DNA of 64,000 bases from Paenibacillus sp. RC67 (GCF_030020805.1 NZ_CP125098.1:6471501-6535500), one strand, 5' to 3'. Numbered from the stretch's first letter, positions 16,874-26,228 are shown. Translations and numbers: made by a program. Notes: generated by a model not told the origin, from the sequence alone.

Positions 16874-18730
16874 TTAATTCCGGCCGATATCTGTGCCGCT
16901 AGGTGTTCCGGCTCCCTTCATATCGCTGCCGGAAACAAGCTTCAAGAAATTGCCTAGGTTCGGCGAGCCGTCTGCGTTGCGGGTTAATGTCGGCGTCAAG
17001 CTGACAAAATCGTCATCGGCTGCTATCAAGCCTTTGGCATTGGTGCTTTTGTTATTTTTCCACCATACGTTGGAGCTGCTTACATCCGTACCGCTCGTTT
17101 TGTCGCTGGAGGAGCCTTTATAGGATAAGTTGTTCGTAAACTGATGCGTACCGGAATCAAACGCAAAATTGCTTTGACCATTGCTGTAGGACGTATTGTT
17201 CTTCATCGTAATCGAGCCGGGATTGCTATTGTACGTGAAGCCATGCTTTTTATTCAAATAAGCAACCGAGTTGATGACGATGTGATTCACGGCGATTTTT
17301 TCCCCGCCCAATTTAAAGCCGTTTCCATCACTGTTGCTTGTGCTGCTTCCGCTCGAAGTTTGCCCGTTATGATGCGCCACACTGTTCTTGATGGTTACAG
17401 GACTGATGGCGCCAGTGTCCGATTTGGTGTACAGGTCCCAGCCGTCATCCGTATTGTACGCCGAGATACAACCATCGAATACATTGCCCGGCCCAACCGT
17501 CAGCTTCGCTGCAAATCCATCGGCATCCTCCCCGTTATCGTGGTCAAAATTGTCGTGGGAATACGTGTTAATGATCTCGTTGTAAGCAGGCCATTCACTG
17601 TTGGAAGCCGAAGACGAGTATCTGCCGAGCTGCAGTCCGGTATCTCTGTTATGGTGGATGTCGAGGTTTTCGATTCGATTATAGTTGCCAGCAACATAGA
17701 CACCGTTGTCTGCCGAGCCTTTAATCTCCAGTCCTTTGACATACCAGTAGCTGCCGTTGATTTGCAATCCTCTCGCGTTCTGGGAAACATCCGAAGCATT
17801 GTACGGTTGTGAGGAGAAATCAAGCACAGGCACTTCGGAGCCGTAAGCGAAAATTTGTTTCTTGGCGCTGGATGTACCGCTGTTATTGCGATCAATCGTA
17901 ATTTGCGTAGAGTAAGCGTAAGTGCCCCCTCGCATATAAATCGTACCGCCCGGAGCTATGCGCGTAAGAGCGGAAGTCAATGTAGTCGGGCTGCCGATGG
18001 CACCCGAGCTGCTGTCTGTTCCGTTCGGAGCCACATAAAGCGTGCTTGATGTAGGTGGCGTCGGTGTTGGCGTTGGTGTTGCCGTCGATGTCGGCGTTGG
18101 CGTTGGTGTCGCTGTCGCGCTGTCCGTAACGGAAACGTTATCAAATTTGGCGACCGTTTTATAAGCAACGAGCCCTATCCCGCCTGAAGTTAAACTGGAA
18201 TCGGTAGCAGTAAGCTGCAAAGTACCGTTAATATACATTTTAATAGAAGTTCCAATGATTTCAAGTTTTACCGTATACCATGTACCTGCCGCCAGTCCGA
18301 AATTCGTTTTTGTAGCCAGAGTTGTGGTAGAGCCGCTTACTTTTTTACGGATTTCAAGTGTTCCTCCGCTGCTGTTATACAAGGATGCCGCATAAAAATT
18401 GTTGCCATCCTTATACCGGCCTGCAACATAAGTCCGATTGGAGCCGTTCCAGTTGTCTACTTTCACGTCGGTACTCACGCTGTAATCTGTCCAGGATTGA
18501 CTGCCTGTCGAGGCGCGTCCCTCATCTGTACTGGATTGGTAATACACATAGGATCCTCCGTCCTTCACCACGGACCAGGTTCCATTCTGCGTCGTCCAGC
18601 CGTCGGCATTCCCGTCCTCAAAATTATCGCTGAACAAAGCTGCAGCCGAGGCCGTACTGAACATCATCATAGCAACGAGTAAAGATAAGCTCAGCAGTAA
18701 GGCGCCATATTTACTTTTCATGATTCTCAT
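16874..18730 (-). CDS. Secreted pectate lyase, polysaccharide lyase family 9, with N-terminal LamG-like module
   Basis: 618 residues: signal peptide ending at about 29, jelly-roll module (FSDNFEDGNADGW to KFDNVSVTD) nearly identical to that of the PL1 enzyme at 10-12 kb, a TP-rich linker, then a right-handed beta-helix with NRDTGLQLGRY, DADGFAAKL and TDDGWDLY, the calcium-binding and catalytic signatures of PL9 (PelL/Pel9A). PL9 enzymes cut polygalacturonate endolytically by beta-elimination. Two possible starts three codons apart (MRIMKSK or MKSK); AAAGGAGG lies 11 bases before the first. Terminator on the far side. Together with PL1 it covers pectin depolymerisation. Confidence 0.92.
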   Translation of the reverse strand: MRIMKSKYGALLLSLSLLVAMMMFSTASAAALFSDNFEDGNADGWTTQNGTWSVVKDGGSYVYYQSSTDEGRASTGSQSWTDYSVSTDVKVDNWNGSNRTYVAGRYKDGNNFYAASLYNSSGGTLEIRKKVSGSTTTLATKTNFGLAAGTWYTVKLEIIGTSIKMYINGTLQLTATDSSLTSGGIGLVAYKTVAKFDNVSVTDSATATPTPTPTSTATPTPTPTPPTSSTLYVAPNGTDSSSGAIGSPTTLTSALTRIAPGGTIYMRGGTYAYSTQITIDRNNSGTSSAKKQIFAYGSEVPVLDFSSQPYNASDVSQNARGLQINGSYWYVKGLEIKGSADNGVYVAGNYNRIENLDIHHNRDTGLQLGRYSSSASNSEWPAYNEIINTYSHDNFDHDNGEDADGFAAKLTVGPGNVFDGCISAYNTDDGWDLYTKSDTGAISPVTIKNSVAHHNGQTSSGSSTSNSDGNGFKLGGEKIAVNHIVINSVAYLNKKHGFTYNSNPGSITMKNNTSYSNGQSNFAFDSGTHQFTNNLSYKGSSSDKTSGTDVSSSNVWWKNNKSTNAKGLIAADDDFVSLTPTLTRNADGSPNLGNFLKLVSGSDMKGAGTPSGTDIGRN

Positions 18731-19086
18731 TCTTAACCATTCCTCCTTTGGGTATGAATTGCTGCTGGCGAGCAGGATGAATACCTATTCTCGCTATCAC
18801 CTCCCGTTATCGGATTTCAAGATGGAATCATGCTGTAAGGTATCACCTGCTATTCCAACTACTTCCTTTAACGTATCGCTGCCGGAGCATTACATCAATA
18901 AACATGATTTAACTATTTAGCGAAAAATTATAATCCATATAGGTCTTGCAATAATCATGAGCTTAGAAGATTTTCCCAAAACAAAAAGACAACGCCCGAT
19001 TATCGGAACGTTGTCTTTTTGTTTTTACGACTTGGCACTCCTTGACTTGATTGAAGCTTTTTCGTTTATCCGCTTCATAATTGGGG
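18731..19086. other. Intergenic region between PL9 and flippase genes
   Basis: 356 bases without a gene. It must hold the PL9 promoter (leftward); no convincing -35/-10 was picked. The right part has the terminator of the flippase gene at 18983-19020. Nothing else seen. Confidence 0.4.
18983..19022. terminator. Terminator of the flippase gene
   Basis: AAAAAGACAACG (18983-18994) pairs perfectly with CGTTGTCTTTTT (19009-19020), loop CCCGATTATCGGAA which itself can pair. A/T tails on both sides allow function in both directions. Confidence 0.88.
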
Positions 19087-20586
19087 CTATCTATGCTCAT
19101 CCTGAGCAGCAGAGGCCAATCGTGCCGATGGCAGTTTGCGAAGTGACAACCAGCCGTTTTCTATCATATAAGTCAGGAGGAGCAGAACAACCACTCCAGC
19201 AATAATAAACCAAGTATACAAAGGGCCTGTAAACCGTCCGATTTCCATCAAAGCCCCCATCGCCAGCGTTGGTATCAACGGCTCTCCATAAGCTTTCCAC
19301 CAGTGCAGCCGGAATCCTTCAAGAAAGAAGAACCAGATCATAGAAATCGCTGATACGGCCCAACCCCCTGTATAGATCCATACGGCCAGCACCGGGTTAC
19401 CGGCAGCTACAAATGGAACGATGGCAATGACGAAAATTCCAGCCACAATCATGACCCAGAAGTTAGCCCGTGTTTTTCCCATACCCGCCAAAATATTGCC
19501 ACCCAAGCGGCCGACGGACGAAAAGAAAACGCCCAGCGCAAGCAGTCGGATATACATGCCCGAATCCCCGGTCGTATAGCTTGACCCGAACAAGAAGCCG
19601 TTGATTTGATCGGGATATAAACAAATAGCCAAGGTGAGCGGATATAAAATGATGTTATTGTAGCGTACACATAATGTGCCTCTGCGTCTGCTTTCCGCCA
19701 AGTCCCGGGAGCTCTCCGCTACAAAAGGAAATGTCACGATCATGAACGCCCATGTAACAATCCCGATAAATCCCGTTATGCGAAATGCATTTGCCAAATG
19801 CCCTACCGCTATAACGGAGCTTGCCCCGACGACCATGACGAGAAAAGGCTGCTGAAACGCTTTGGCGATGTTGCCTGCCCATAATGGAACACCGTATTTC
19901 AACATTTCCTGCATTTGTGGTAAAGAAAGGGCACCCAGCCATTTGGGCTTATGCACCTTTTCCGCTTTCCAGCAAATACAAAGAGCCGTCAGCACAGAGC
20001 CGACGCCCATCCAGAAAGCTACTCCCCATAGCAGATTATGGCCTATCGGCAGCAAAACACCAAGCACCATACCCAAAGTGGAGAAAATGGTCGTAATGAC
20101 CATAAAGAAAGCCTGTGTACCAAAGTCACGATTTCCGGAAAATGATGATACCCCGACGTTGACGATCGAATTGAATACCAGCATCAGCGAGCTTATAATC
20201 AACGCTCCCTTAAGAGAAGGCAGCTGGTAGGTATGCGCAAGTAGCGGCGATAAGGCGCATAGAATAATACTGATGATGATACCGAAAAATACACTTCCAA
20301 CCATCGCCAACCGAAACTTGTTTTGCACCGCTCCCTGCCTGTCGGTAGAAAAGCCGTACACCAAGGCTGCGTTAAAGCCTACATTGAGAAATAAAGTAAC
20401 CATCCCGAATATTTGCAGGAGCAAATTGATTTCACCGAATTGACTGGGGTCGTTCAATACGCGCGCCAAAACAATGCTTCCCACGGTCTGCAACAGCTGG
20501 TTAATAAACAGGCCAAGTACGATAATCGATACGTTTCGAAGTAAAAACCGCTGATTCGAATTAAAAGTAAGGCTGAGCTTACGCAT
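19087..20586 (-). CDS. Polysaccharide/oligosaccharide flippase (Wzx, MOP superfamily)
   Basis: About 499 residues with 12-14 membrane helices, no large soluble domain, and the typical Wzx start (LLRNVSIIVLGLFINQLLQTVGSI truncated here for length: key features are a charged cap then helix 1). Members flip undecaprenyl-linked glycans across the membrane. The frame is open to 20640, but ATG 20586 (MRKLSLTF) is preceded by GAAGGTG at 7 bases and fits homologues best. It is isolated: terminator downstream, divergent gene upstream. Proximity to GtrA/GT2/GT39 genes suggests, but does not prove, a shared glycan pathway. Confidence 0.8.
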   Translation of the reverse strand: MRKLSLTFNSNQRFLLRNVSIIVLGLFINQLLQTVGSIVLARVLNDPSQFGEINLLLQIFGMVTLFLNVGFNAALVYGFSTDRQGAVQNKFRLAMVGSVFFGIIISIILCALSPLLAHTYQLPSLKGALIISSLMLVFNSIVNVGVSSFSGNRDFGTQAFFMVITTIFSTLGMVLGVLLPIGHNLLWGVAFWMGVGSVLTALCICWKAEKVHKPKWLGALSLPQMQEMLKYGVPLWAGNIAKAFQQPFLVMVVGASSVIAVGHLANAFRITGFIGIVTWAFMIVTFPFVAESSRDLAESRRRGTLCVRYNNIILYPLTLAICLYPDQINGFLFGSSYTTGDSGMYIRLLALGVFFSSVGRLGGNILAGMGKTRANFWVMIVAGIFVIAIVPFVAAGNPVLAVWIYTGGWAVSAISMIWFFFLEGFRLHWWKAYGEPLIPTLAMGALMEIGRFTGPLYTWFIIAGVVVLLLLTYMIENGWLSLRKLPSARLASAAQDEHR

Positions 20587-20928
20587 TACAAGCACCTTCT
20601 TATGTTCTGGTTGTAGGGTCATGCTTGGTTCCACTAACAAGATCCTGCATACGTGCCATGTTGAAAACTGATTATTAGCCTCGTTATGGCAATAACTGCA
20701 AGTGTATTAGCGTTAATGCATTAATACCTGAGGCATTTTTATCCGTCACTGCTTTATCGGACAACAGCACTCTTTAGTTGATTATAATAATAAAACCGAA
20801 TATGGCAAGAAAAAAATATAGAAAGGCGCTGCAAGAAACTTTTTTCTTAAAAAATCGAATCAATTGCGACATGGACTCCACTTGCTGCGTCTTAATCTAC
20901 ACATAGCTCATTGAAGGGAGAACTTATC
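20587..20928. other. Divergent intergenic region
   Basis: 342 bases between the leftward flippase and rightward stalk-domain gene. An AT-rich imperfect dyad (GTATTA...TTAATAC) occurs around 20705-20730, and the stretch 20780-20860 is A-rich. No complete promoter was assigned. Confidence 0.3.
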
Positions 20929-21603
20929 ATGAATATGATTTCAAAAATAATGCTTTGTGTAGTTTTAGTGTCAACTGCTGCAAGTTCTGTTTATGCCGAA
21001 TCGAAAATGCGCTTGTTTATTAATGATGTACCATTTTTCTCCAGTTATCTAGGGTTAAAGGTAGAAGACGGCACGGTGCTCGCCCCTATCGACCTTATAG
21101 CAAAAGAGTTCAAAGGATCGGCGACCTATGACTCCGAAACGAATGAAGTTCGGGTAACACTACCAGACTCGGCGAGTCTTACTACCCAGCTTAATCGTCT
21201 GCAGGATGGACTTCGTGCCACTACACCCAGAGAGGCGCTGGACACTTGGATCAAAGGCATTCAAACAAGAAATGGCGCTCTTCAGTACGCCGTGTTCTCT
21301 CCAGATTTAAAGGAGCACACGAAGAGCGAGTTCGAGTCGTATTTTTGGACGACCGGAGGCTCCAGCCCTCATATGGGCGCCATTGAGAATTTAGAGTCGT
21401 TGGAGTTGGACGAGGATACTGTTCAATTCACGTTTGACTATCGGCTCGTGGCGGTAGAGTACGATGAGCAGGGCTCGGCTGTCGTGACGGTCCAGCAGCT
21501 TTCCACGGACCGTGGGAAGGGATGGTTCATCACCCGAATCGGCATGAAGGACCCCGGCGATACGGGGCTCACTATCGGGGTGGAGCCGCTGGAACAGCCG
21601 TAA
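20929..21603 (+). CDS. Secreted stalk-domain protein (copper amine oxidase N-terminal-like)
   Basis: 224 residues: signal peptide cut near VYA-ES (about 24), then one stalk/copper amine oxidase N-like domain (FINDVPF, DLIAKEFKGSATYDSETNEVRVTL), a linker, and a beta-rich C-terminal part of about 120 residues without a recognised family. Stalk domains are common in Paenibacillus cell-surface proteins and do not imply amine oxidase activity or copper. The frame opens at TTG 20911, but AAGGGAG then ATG 20929 is the proper start. No operon partners. Function unknown. Confidence 0.75.
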   Translation: MNMISKIMLCVVLVSTAASSVYAESKMRLFINDVPFFSSYLGLKVEDGTVLAPIDLIAKEFKGSATYDSETNEVRVTLPDSASLTTQLNRLQDGLRATTPREALDTWIKGIQTRNGALQYAVFSPDLKEHTKSEFESYFWTTGGSSPHMGAIENLESLELDEDTVQFTFDYRLVAVEYDEQGSAVVTVQQLSTDRGKGWFITRIGMKDPGDTGLTIGVEPLEQP

Positions 21604-21667
21604 TGATATCGTTACGGCGCAGATTGTCGAGAAACCCATGAAGCTTTAGATGTGTACATGGTGCTCC

Positions 21668-21683
21668 GGTGGGGTACCCCACC
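21668..21683. repeat. 16-base perfect palindrome
   Basis: GGTGGGGTACCCCACC reads the same on both strands. It contains GGGGTA and TACCCC, the half-sites of the copper operators at 5.4-8.3 kb, but overlapping and in the opposite order, so it is not a standard CsoR site. Confidence 0.6.
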
Positions 21684-21788
21684 TCACGTCATCCGTCATC
21701 TTCTTAATAAATGGGTTTATCGACAGACTCACGGCAAGTTGACTTCTAAAGCCTAGCGTGATCTGATGGCGTCAGGTGCTAGCGTTGC

Positions 21789-21827
21789 GCCCAGGAACCC
21801 CTGCTTTTTTGCACACTGCTCCTGGGC
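21789..21827 (+). terminator. Putative terminator or hairpin downstream of the stalk-domain gene
   Basis: GCCCAGGA/TCCTGGGC 8-bp stem; the loop carries CTGC, T6 and GCA. It lies 186 bases after the stop and has no T-tract behind it, so termination is doubtful. Confidence 0.3.
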
Positions 21828-21987
21828 TCAGCCTGCGGTAGGCGAGTTTCACCTACTTTTACGCGGTTCTTCAGCGTTAAGCGGCTGCACTCCCCTCTAT
21901 CCTTGCTCTCGCAAAATTTAACGCTGAGATGTCCAGCGCTTCCAACTCCTCTATCTGCCTGCTCGTCTACTGACGAGCAAAGCAGAC

Positions 21988-22036
21988 AAAAAAAACGGTC
22001 ACTGGACTCGCGTTTAACGCGAAGTCCAGTGACCGT
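21988..22036 (-). terminator. Strong terminator of alpha/beta hydrolase gene
   Basis: A stem of about 13 bp (ACGGTCACTGGACT paired with AGTCCAGTGACCGT) is topped by CGCG/CGCG; leftward it is followed by eight T. Confidence 0.93.
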
Positions 22037-22046
22037 CTCTCTAGTC

Positions 22047-22841
22047 TTACTGCGCCTCAGCCACAAAGCTGGCGATAGCATCGGCCAGCTTCTGCGGCGC
22101 CTCCACCATACTCATATGACCGGCGTCCTCGATCAGACACTGCGTGAATCGCTCACCAGTCACGGTGAACGTACGCTCCACCGGAATAATCTGATCATGC
22201 TTGCCTGCGACGAGCAGCACCGGGACCCGGGCAGTCTCCAGCACCTTATTACGGTCCGGCCGCAGCCTCATGCCCTCAAGGGTGCTTATTGCCCCTTCTG
22301 GGCTTGTCCCGTTCCCAATGCGGATCGCTTCCTGAACCGCTTCAGGCATCGATTGCAGATGCGCGGGCGCAAACAGCTTCGGAATCAAGCCGTCAATGAA
22401 TACTGGCAGCCCTTTGTCCCTGATCGTCCCTTGGCCCTTCAAACGTCCCTGCTTCCCTTCCTCGCTGTCCGGAAATGCGGTTGAATGGATCAAGCCGAAG
22501 CCGGCCAGCAGCTCCTGGTAATGCTCAGCAAAGGCCAATGTAGAGTATCCTCCGTAAGAATGTCCAAGGACGATTGTTTTACCCAAGTCAAGCTTTTGAA
22601 TCAACTGAGCGATATCATCCGCGATAGTCTCCATTGAGTAGATTCCCTCAGGAGCACCGGAATCTCCGTGACCGCGCTGATCAGGCACAATAAATCTGCT
22701 GTTGTCAGGCAGCAGAGGAAGCAGCTTGTCCCAGTAGGACGAGCTTCCGCAGAAGCCATGCAGCAGTATAACCGTCTGACCGTGTCCCTTCTCCTGATAA
22801 GCCATTCGAAATCCATCCAGCTCGACATATTGTTTGTTCAT
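22047..22841 (-). CDS. Alpha/beta hydrolase
   Basis: 264 residues of alpha/beta-hydrolase fold. Oxyanion HGFCGSS near 29, DQRGHGDSG near 55, nucleophile elbow GHSYGG (Ser about 95), acid in GKHDQIIP near 214 and catalytic His in AGHMSMVEAP near 242. No signal peptide, so cytoplasmic. The substrate cannot be told; relatives include esterases, haloperoxidase-like and lactone-cleaving enzymes. Monocistronic: GAGGAG before ATG 22841 and a strong terminator downstream. Confidence 0.85.
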   Translation of the reverse strand: MNKQYVELDGFRMAYQEKGHGQTVILLHGFCGSSSYWDKLLPLLPDNSRFIVPDQRGHGDSGAPEGIYSMETIADDIAQLIQKLDLGKTIVLGHSYGGYSTLAFAEHYQELLAGFGLIHSTAFPDSEEGKQGRLKGQGTIRDKGLPVFIDGLIPKLFAPAHLQSMPEAVQEAIRIGNGTSPEGAISTLEGMRLRPDRNKVLETARVPVLLVAGKHDQIIPVERTFTVTGERFTQCLIEDAGHMSMVEAPQKLADAIASFVAEAQ

Positions 22842-22928
22842 TCAAAGCAGCTCCTCTCGTTCACCGCATAGTGTGTCTAACCTCTATAGGGTTATTTTAC
22901 CACACCTTAGCATATCCCAAACAAAACA

Positions 22929-22992
22929 CCCTATGCCCGCATCAGCATTCGTGGGCGCAAAGCCTACTTGCCAATACAGAACATAGGGTGAT
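22929..22992 (-). terminator. Terminator of SLH-domain gene
   Basis: CACCCTATG (22929-) and CATAGGGTG (-22992) close a long arm that contains an inner GCCCGC/GTGGGC hairpin. Leftward it is followed by TTTTGTTTGG. Confidence 0.7.
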
Positions 22993-23001
22993 AATCAGAA
23001 A

Positions 23002-23982
23002 TTACTGAACTTGAACAGCCGCAGCTTCCGGCGTCACAGTCTCTGAGGAGGCAGTGGTTCCGTCAGAGCCTGGAATGGATGCTCCTACAAGCTCCGCAAC
23101 CGCTTTGTATTTGGAAGCGACGTAAGTCTCTACCTTCACATTCGTAATAACCTGCGGATACATCATATCTGGTTTCGGATTCACAACTTCATATTGAATC
23201 ACCGCAGTATCATCCGTCTCAAAACGAATTCCGGTTATTCGCAATCCATACCCTGGATTCGGCATTTCACGAGACAGGATCACCTTGTTCACATCGTCAC
23301 TCACTTTCTCGACATTGACTGTTATATCAGCTTGCTGAGGAGGGTTAGGTTTTGCTGTGTGAGCCTCCACCAGCTTGATGCCGTTGTACAGCCAAGTTGC
23401 AGCTTCTCCACGGGTCATTTCCTGCTTCGGATATGCCTTGCGATCCTCGCCAAGCTTGGCGATTTTAAGCAGATAAATCCGCTGCATGTCCACCCTGTAC
23501 TCAAGAGCAACCTGATCCTCATCCGCAAGGATAACCGCCATTTTAATCATCGGGAGCTGAGCTTTCTTATCCATCGCATCATTCAGCAGATTCGCATACT
23601 TTTCCCTTGTAATAGGACCATTAGGATCTACATCTTGCGGAATATCCAACCCGTTCACCTTGGCAATAACAAAAGCCTCTGCATACCAAGCATCATTCGG
23701 GATTTTCGTGAAATAGTCAGAGGCTTCCGGCTTCTTAACGAATTTGATCGTATCGAGGTTCAACTTCAGACCTTTGACCAGCATACTAACGGTTTGAGCG
23801 TAGCTAATTTGTCCGCGCGGAACAAAATGCTGATTGTCCACACCGCTTACAATCCCTCTATCCTTAAGTGCCGTAATCGGCTCTTGTTCCGTCGAATCAA
23901 GGTCGGTAAAGGCATACACAGATCCGGCAGATACGCTGCACAGCAATGCAACCGCAGAAACGAGAGTAACAAACTTTTTCAT
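23002..23982 (-). CDS. Secreted S-layer homology (SLH) domain protein
   Basis: 326 residues: signal peptide (to about 24), then three SLH-like repeats: one clear (FTDLDSTEQEPITALKDRG... FVPRGQISYAQ), a second around 85-145 (PNDAWYAEAFVIAKVNG, ITREKYANLLNDA) and a degenerate third (RIYLLKIAKLGEDRKAYPKQ, MTRGEAATWLYNG). SLH domains bind pyruvylated wall polysaccharide. The last 110 residues form a beta-rich domain of unknown role. GTG 23994 would add four residues; ATG 23982 with GGTGG at 9 bases is preferred. Monocistronic. Likely a cell-surface protein without enzyme activity. Confidence 0.85.
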   Translation of the reverse strand: MKKFVTLVSAVALLCSVSAGSVYAFTDLDSTEQEPITALKDRGIVSGVDNQHFVPRGQISYAQTVSMLVKGLKLNLDTIKFVKKPEASDYFTKIPNDAWYAEAFVIAKVNGLDIPQDVDPNGPITREKYANLLNDAMDKKAQLPMIKMAVILADEDQVALEYRVDMQRIYLLKIAKLGEDRKAYPKQEMTRGEAATWLYNGIKLVEAHTAKPNPPQQADITVNVEKVSDDVNKVILSREMPNPGYGLRITGIRFETDDTAVIQYEVVNPKPDMMYPQVITNVKVETYVASKYKAVAELVGASIPGSDGTTASSETVTPEAAAVQVQ

Positions 23983-24121
23983 TATGAAATCCACCTTTCC
24001 TTCAATAAGCTTATGGGGTCATACCTATTATTTCCTACTTCACACTACTTCTACATCAACTCCGGAGTTACCCTTCAGACGAAGGGTACTGGTAAAAGGT
24101 TGCTCATAACCCTTAAAAACG

Positions 24122-24179
24122 AAAAAAAAGACCGTATCGCCCATCTCGGAATAATTCCGATACAGACTATCGATCTTTT
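24122..24179 (-). terminator. Terminator of the oligosaccharide ABC operon
   Basis: AAAAGA...GTATCG and CGATAC..TCTTTT arms with an inner TCGGAATAATTCCGA dyad; leftward a run of eight T follows. Confidence 0.7.
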
Positions 24180-24246
24180 AATTCAGACATGATTGTGCGG
24201 TTAAACAGGCCGCGACTAGCGTTAAGCCAGCCAGCAGACTTTGGCG

Positions 24247-25128
24247 TTAACCCTTCAAAGCACCCACCATGACGCCTTTGACAAAGTATTTTTGCACGAA
24301 TGGATAAACGCACAAGATCGGCACCGTGGCTACCATGATGGTCGCATACTTGATTGTCTCCCCAATTTGGAACCTATCGGCTGCTGCAGCTCCAGATGCC
24401 ATGCTGTCCGTCGAGTTGGCAAGCAATATTTCCCGGAGAATAAGTTGCAGCGGATACAGCTCACGATCCTTCAAAAATAACGATGCCCAGAACCAGCCGT
24501 TCCATTTTTCTACCGCATAATACAGAATCATAACGGCAATGACCGGCATGGAGAGCGGGATAATAATTTTGAACAGGATGGTAAAGTGATTGGCTCCATC
24601 GATCTTGGCGGACTCCTCCAGACTATCCGGAACAGACATGAAGGCCGTACGCATAATGATCAGATTGAAGGTGTTAACCGCAAATGGAATGATTGTCGCC
24701 CATAAGGAATTCATCAGACCAACATTTTTGACGACCAGATACAATGGGATCATACCGCCGTTAAAAAACATCGTGAGTACGATGACGAAGATGAATACTT
24801 TATTCCACATTACATTTTTACGTGAGAGTACATAGGCACCGAGGGATGTAACCAATAAATTGATGATGACCCCTACCACAACGATAAACAATGTATTGCC
24901 GTACCCTTTCAAAATATCCGGATTCTCGAACACGCTTTTATATGCTTCCACGCTGAAGCCTAGAGGTTTCCACAGAATGCCTCGGTGAGCAATGATCTGG
25001 TTAGCGTCACTCAAGGACGAAAACGCCACATGCAGCAGAGGATACAGCGCGATGATAACTAGCAGCAGCAGTATAATGTGGATGCACCAATCAAAGATAC
25101 GTTCCGATATGTCGTTATCTCGTTTCAT
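24247..25128 (-). CDS. Oligosaccharide ABC transporter permease (LplC/YtcP family)
   Basis: 293 residues, six membrane helices and the cytoplasmic EAA loop (EESAKIDGANH) that contacts the ATPase. It is the second permease of a CUT1-type importer, 12 bases downstream of the LplB-like gene. No ATPase gene is present; such systems commonly share an MsmX-type ATPase encoded elsewhere. GGAGG precedes the ATG. Closest known relatives carry plant cell-wall oligosaccharides or complex sugars; substrate here is inferred only. Confidence 0.9.
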   Translation of the reverse strand: MKRDNDISERIFDWCIHIILLLLVIIALYPLLHVAFSSLSDANQIIAHRGILWKPLGFSVEAYKSVFENPDILKGYGNTLFIVVVGVIINLLVTSLGAYVLSRKNVMWNKVFIFVIVLTMFFNGGMIPLYLVVKNVGLMNSLWATIIPFAVNTFNLIIMRTAFMSVPDSLEESAKIDGANHFTILFKIIIPLSMPVIAVMILYYAVEKWNGWFWASLFLKDRELYPLQLILREILLANSTDSMASGAAAADRFQIGETIKYATIMVATVPILCVYPFVQKYFVKGVMVGALKG

Positions 25129-25140
25129 TGCGGTTCCTCC

Positions 25141-26103
25141 TTACCATAAGCTGTTTTCATTGACCTTGCGGCTGATCCAGTTCGCTGAGATCAATAGAAT
25201 CAAATTAAAGACGGAATTGAACAATCCGACCGCTGCGCTGTAGCTCCAGCCGAATTCGAGCAAGCCTTTCCGGTATACGAACGTATTGATAACATCCGCC
25301 GTATCGTAAGTAACTGGGTTGTACAGCAAAATAATTTTCTCGAACCCGACGTTCAACAAATTCCCCATACGAAGAATGAACAAGATCGTAATGGTTGGCA
25401 TAATGCCTGGTAGCGTAATATGCAAGATCTGCTTCCAGCGCCCTGCTCCGTCCATCCGTGCAGCCTCATACTGCTCCTGATCGATACTCATTAATGCGGC
25501 AATATAAATGATCGACTCCCAGCCGATTTTTTGCCAAATTTCCGACACGATGTAGATGCCCCGGAACATCTCCGGTTTCTGCAGCATCGCCTGACCGTCT
25601 CCGCCGAATAACGCAAACATCGAATTGATGATGCCCCCGCTGTTCGTGAAATCCTTGATCATTCCGCAGATGACAATCATCGAAATGAAGTATGGCATGT
25701 ACGTAATGGATTGAACGACCCGTTTGAATGCTGCATTACGGACTTCATTGATTAGAATAGCTAAAATGATAGGAGCCGGAAACTCAAAGCATAAGGAATA
25801 TAAGCTGATAACAAGAGTATTTTTCAGGATACGCCAAAAATAATAGCTGCTGAAAAAATCTTTGAAATTGTCCAGGCCGACCCATGGGCTGCCCGTAATG
25901 CCTTTCATTGGGGTATAGTCTTTAAAGGCAATGATGGCCCCGTACATCGGCGTATAATGAAAAATAACGTAGTAAACGATAACGGGCACCATCATTAAAT
26001 ATAAATATTTATTAAGTAAAAAATCTCTGACAACCCGGGAAGAAAAGCTCGGGCGGCGCGCAGCAGCAGGTTCAGTCGTTTGTACAGCCATCGTCTTGGC
26101 CAT
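25141..26103 (-). CDS. Oligosaccharide ABC transporter permease (LplB/YteP family)
   Basis: 320 residues. N-terminal basic tail, then six helices and EAA loop EAARMDGAG. Starts with long MMVPVIVYYVIFHY helix typical of LplB relatives. The frame opens at 26124 but AAGGAGGGG sits at best spacing for ATG 26103 (MAKTMAV). Partner of the permease downstream and the binding protein upstream (126-base gap). Confidence 0.9.
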   Translation of the reverse strand: MAKTMAVQTTEPAAARRPSFSSRVVRDFLLNKYLYLMMVPVIVYYVIFHYTPMYGAIIAFKDYTPMKGITGSPWVGLDNFKDFFSSYYFWRILKNTLVISLYSLCFEFPAPIILAILINEVRNAAFKRVVQSITYMPYFISMIVICGMIKDFTNSGGIINSMFALFGGDGQAMLQKPEMFRGIYIVSEIWQKIGWESIIYIAALMSIDQEQYEAARMDGAGRWKQILHITLPGIMPTITILFILRMGNLLNVGFEKIILLYNPVTYDTADVINTFVYRKGLLEFGWSYSAAVGLFNSVFNLILLISANWISRKVNENSLW

Positions 26104-26228
26104 AGCAATCCCCTCCTTCCTCAAAGTCCGTTACCCTCAAACTCTCTCTCATGACGGAGCGCACACCCGCTATATGGTTCGCGAGAAGGGAGGGACTACA
26201 ATAGCCCCGCCCCACTGCTATATCCCAT

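Larger units (their letters stand above)
21604..22046. other. Structured intergenic region with four inverted repeats and a palindrome
   Basis: 443 bases without a convincing gene. It contains a 16-base perfect palindrome (21668-21683), then in series: GCCCAGGA/TCCTGGGC (21789-21827), CAGCGTTAA/TTAACGCTG (21872-21925), GCTCGTC/GACGAGC extended by flanking CTGC/GCAG (about 21956-21985), and the strong hydrolase terminator (21988-22036). The density of hairpins exceeds what two terminators need. Confidence 0.5.
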
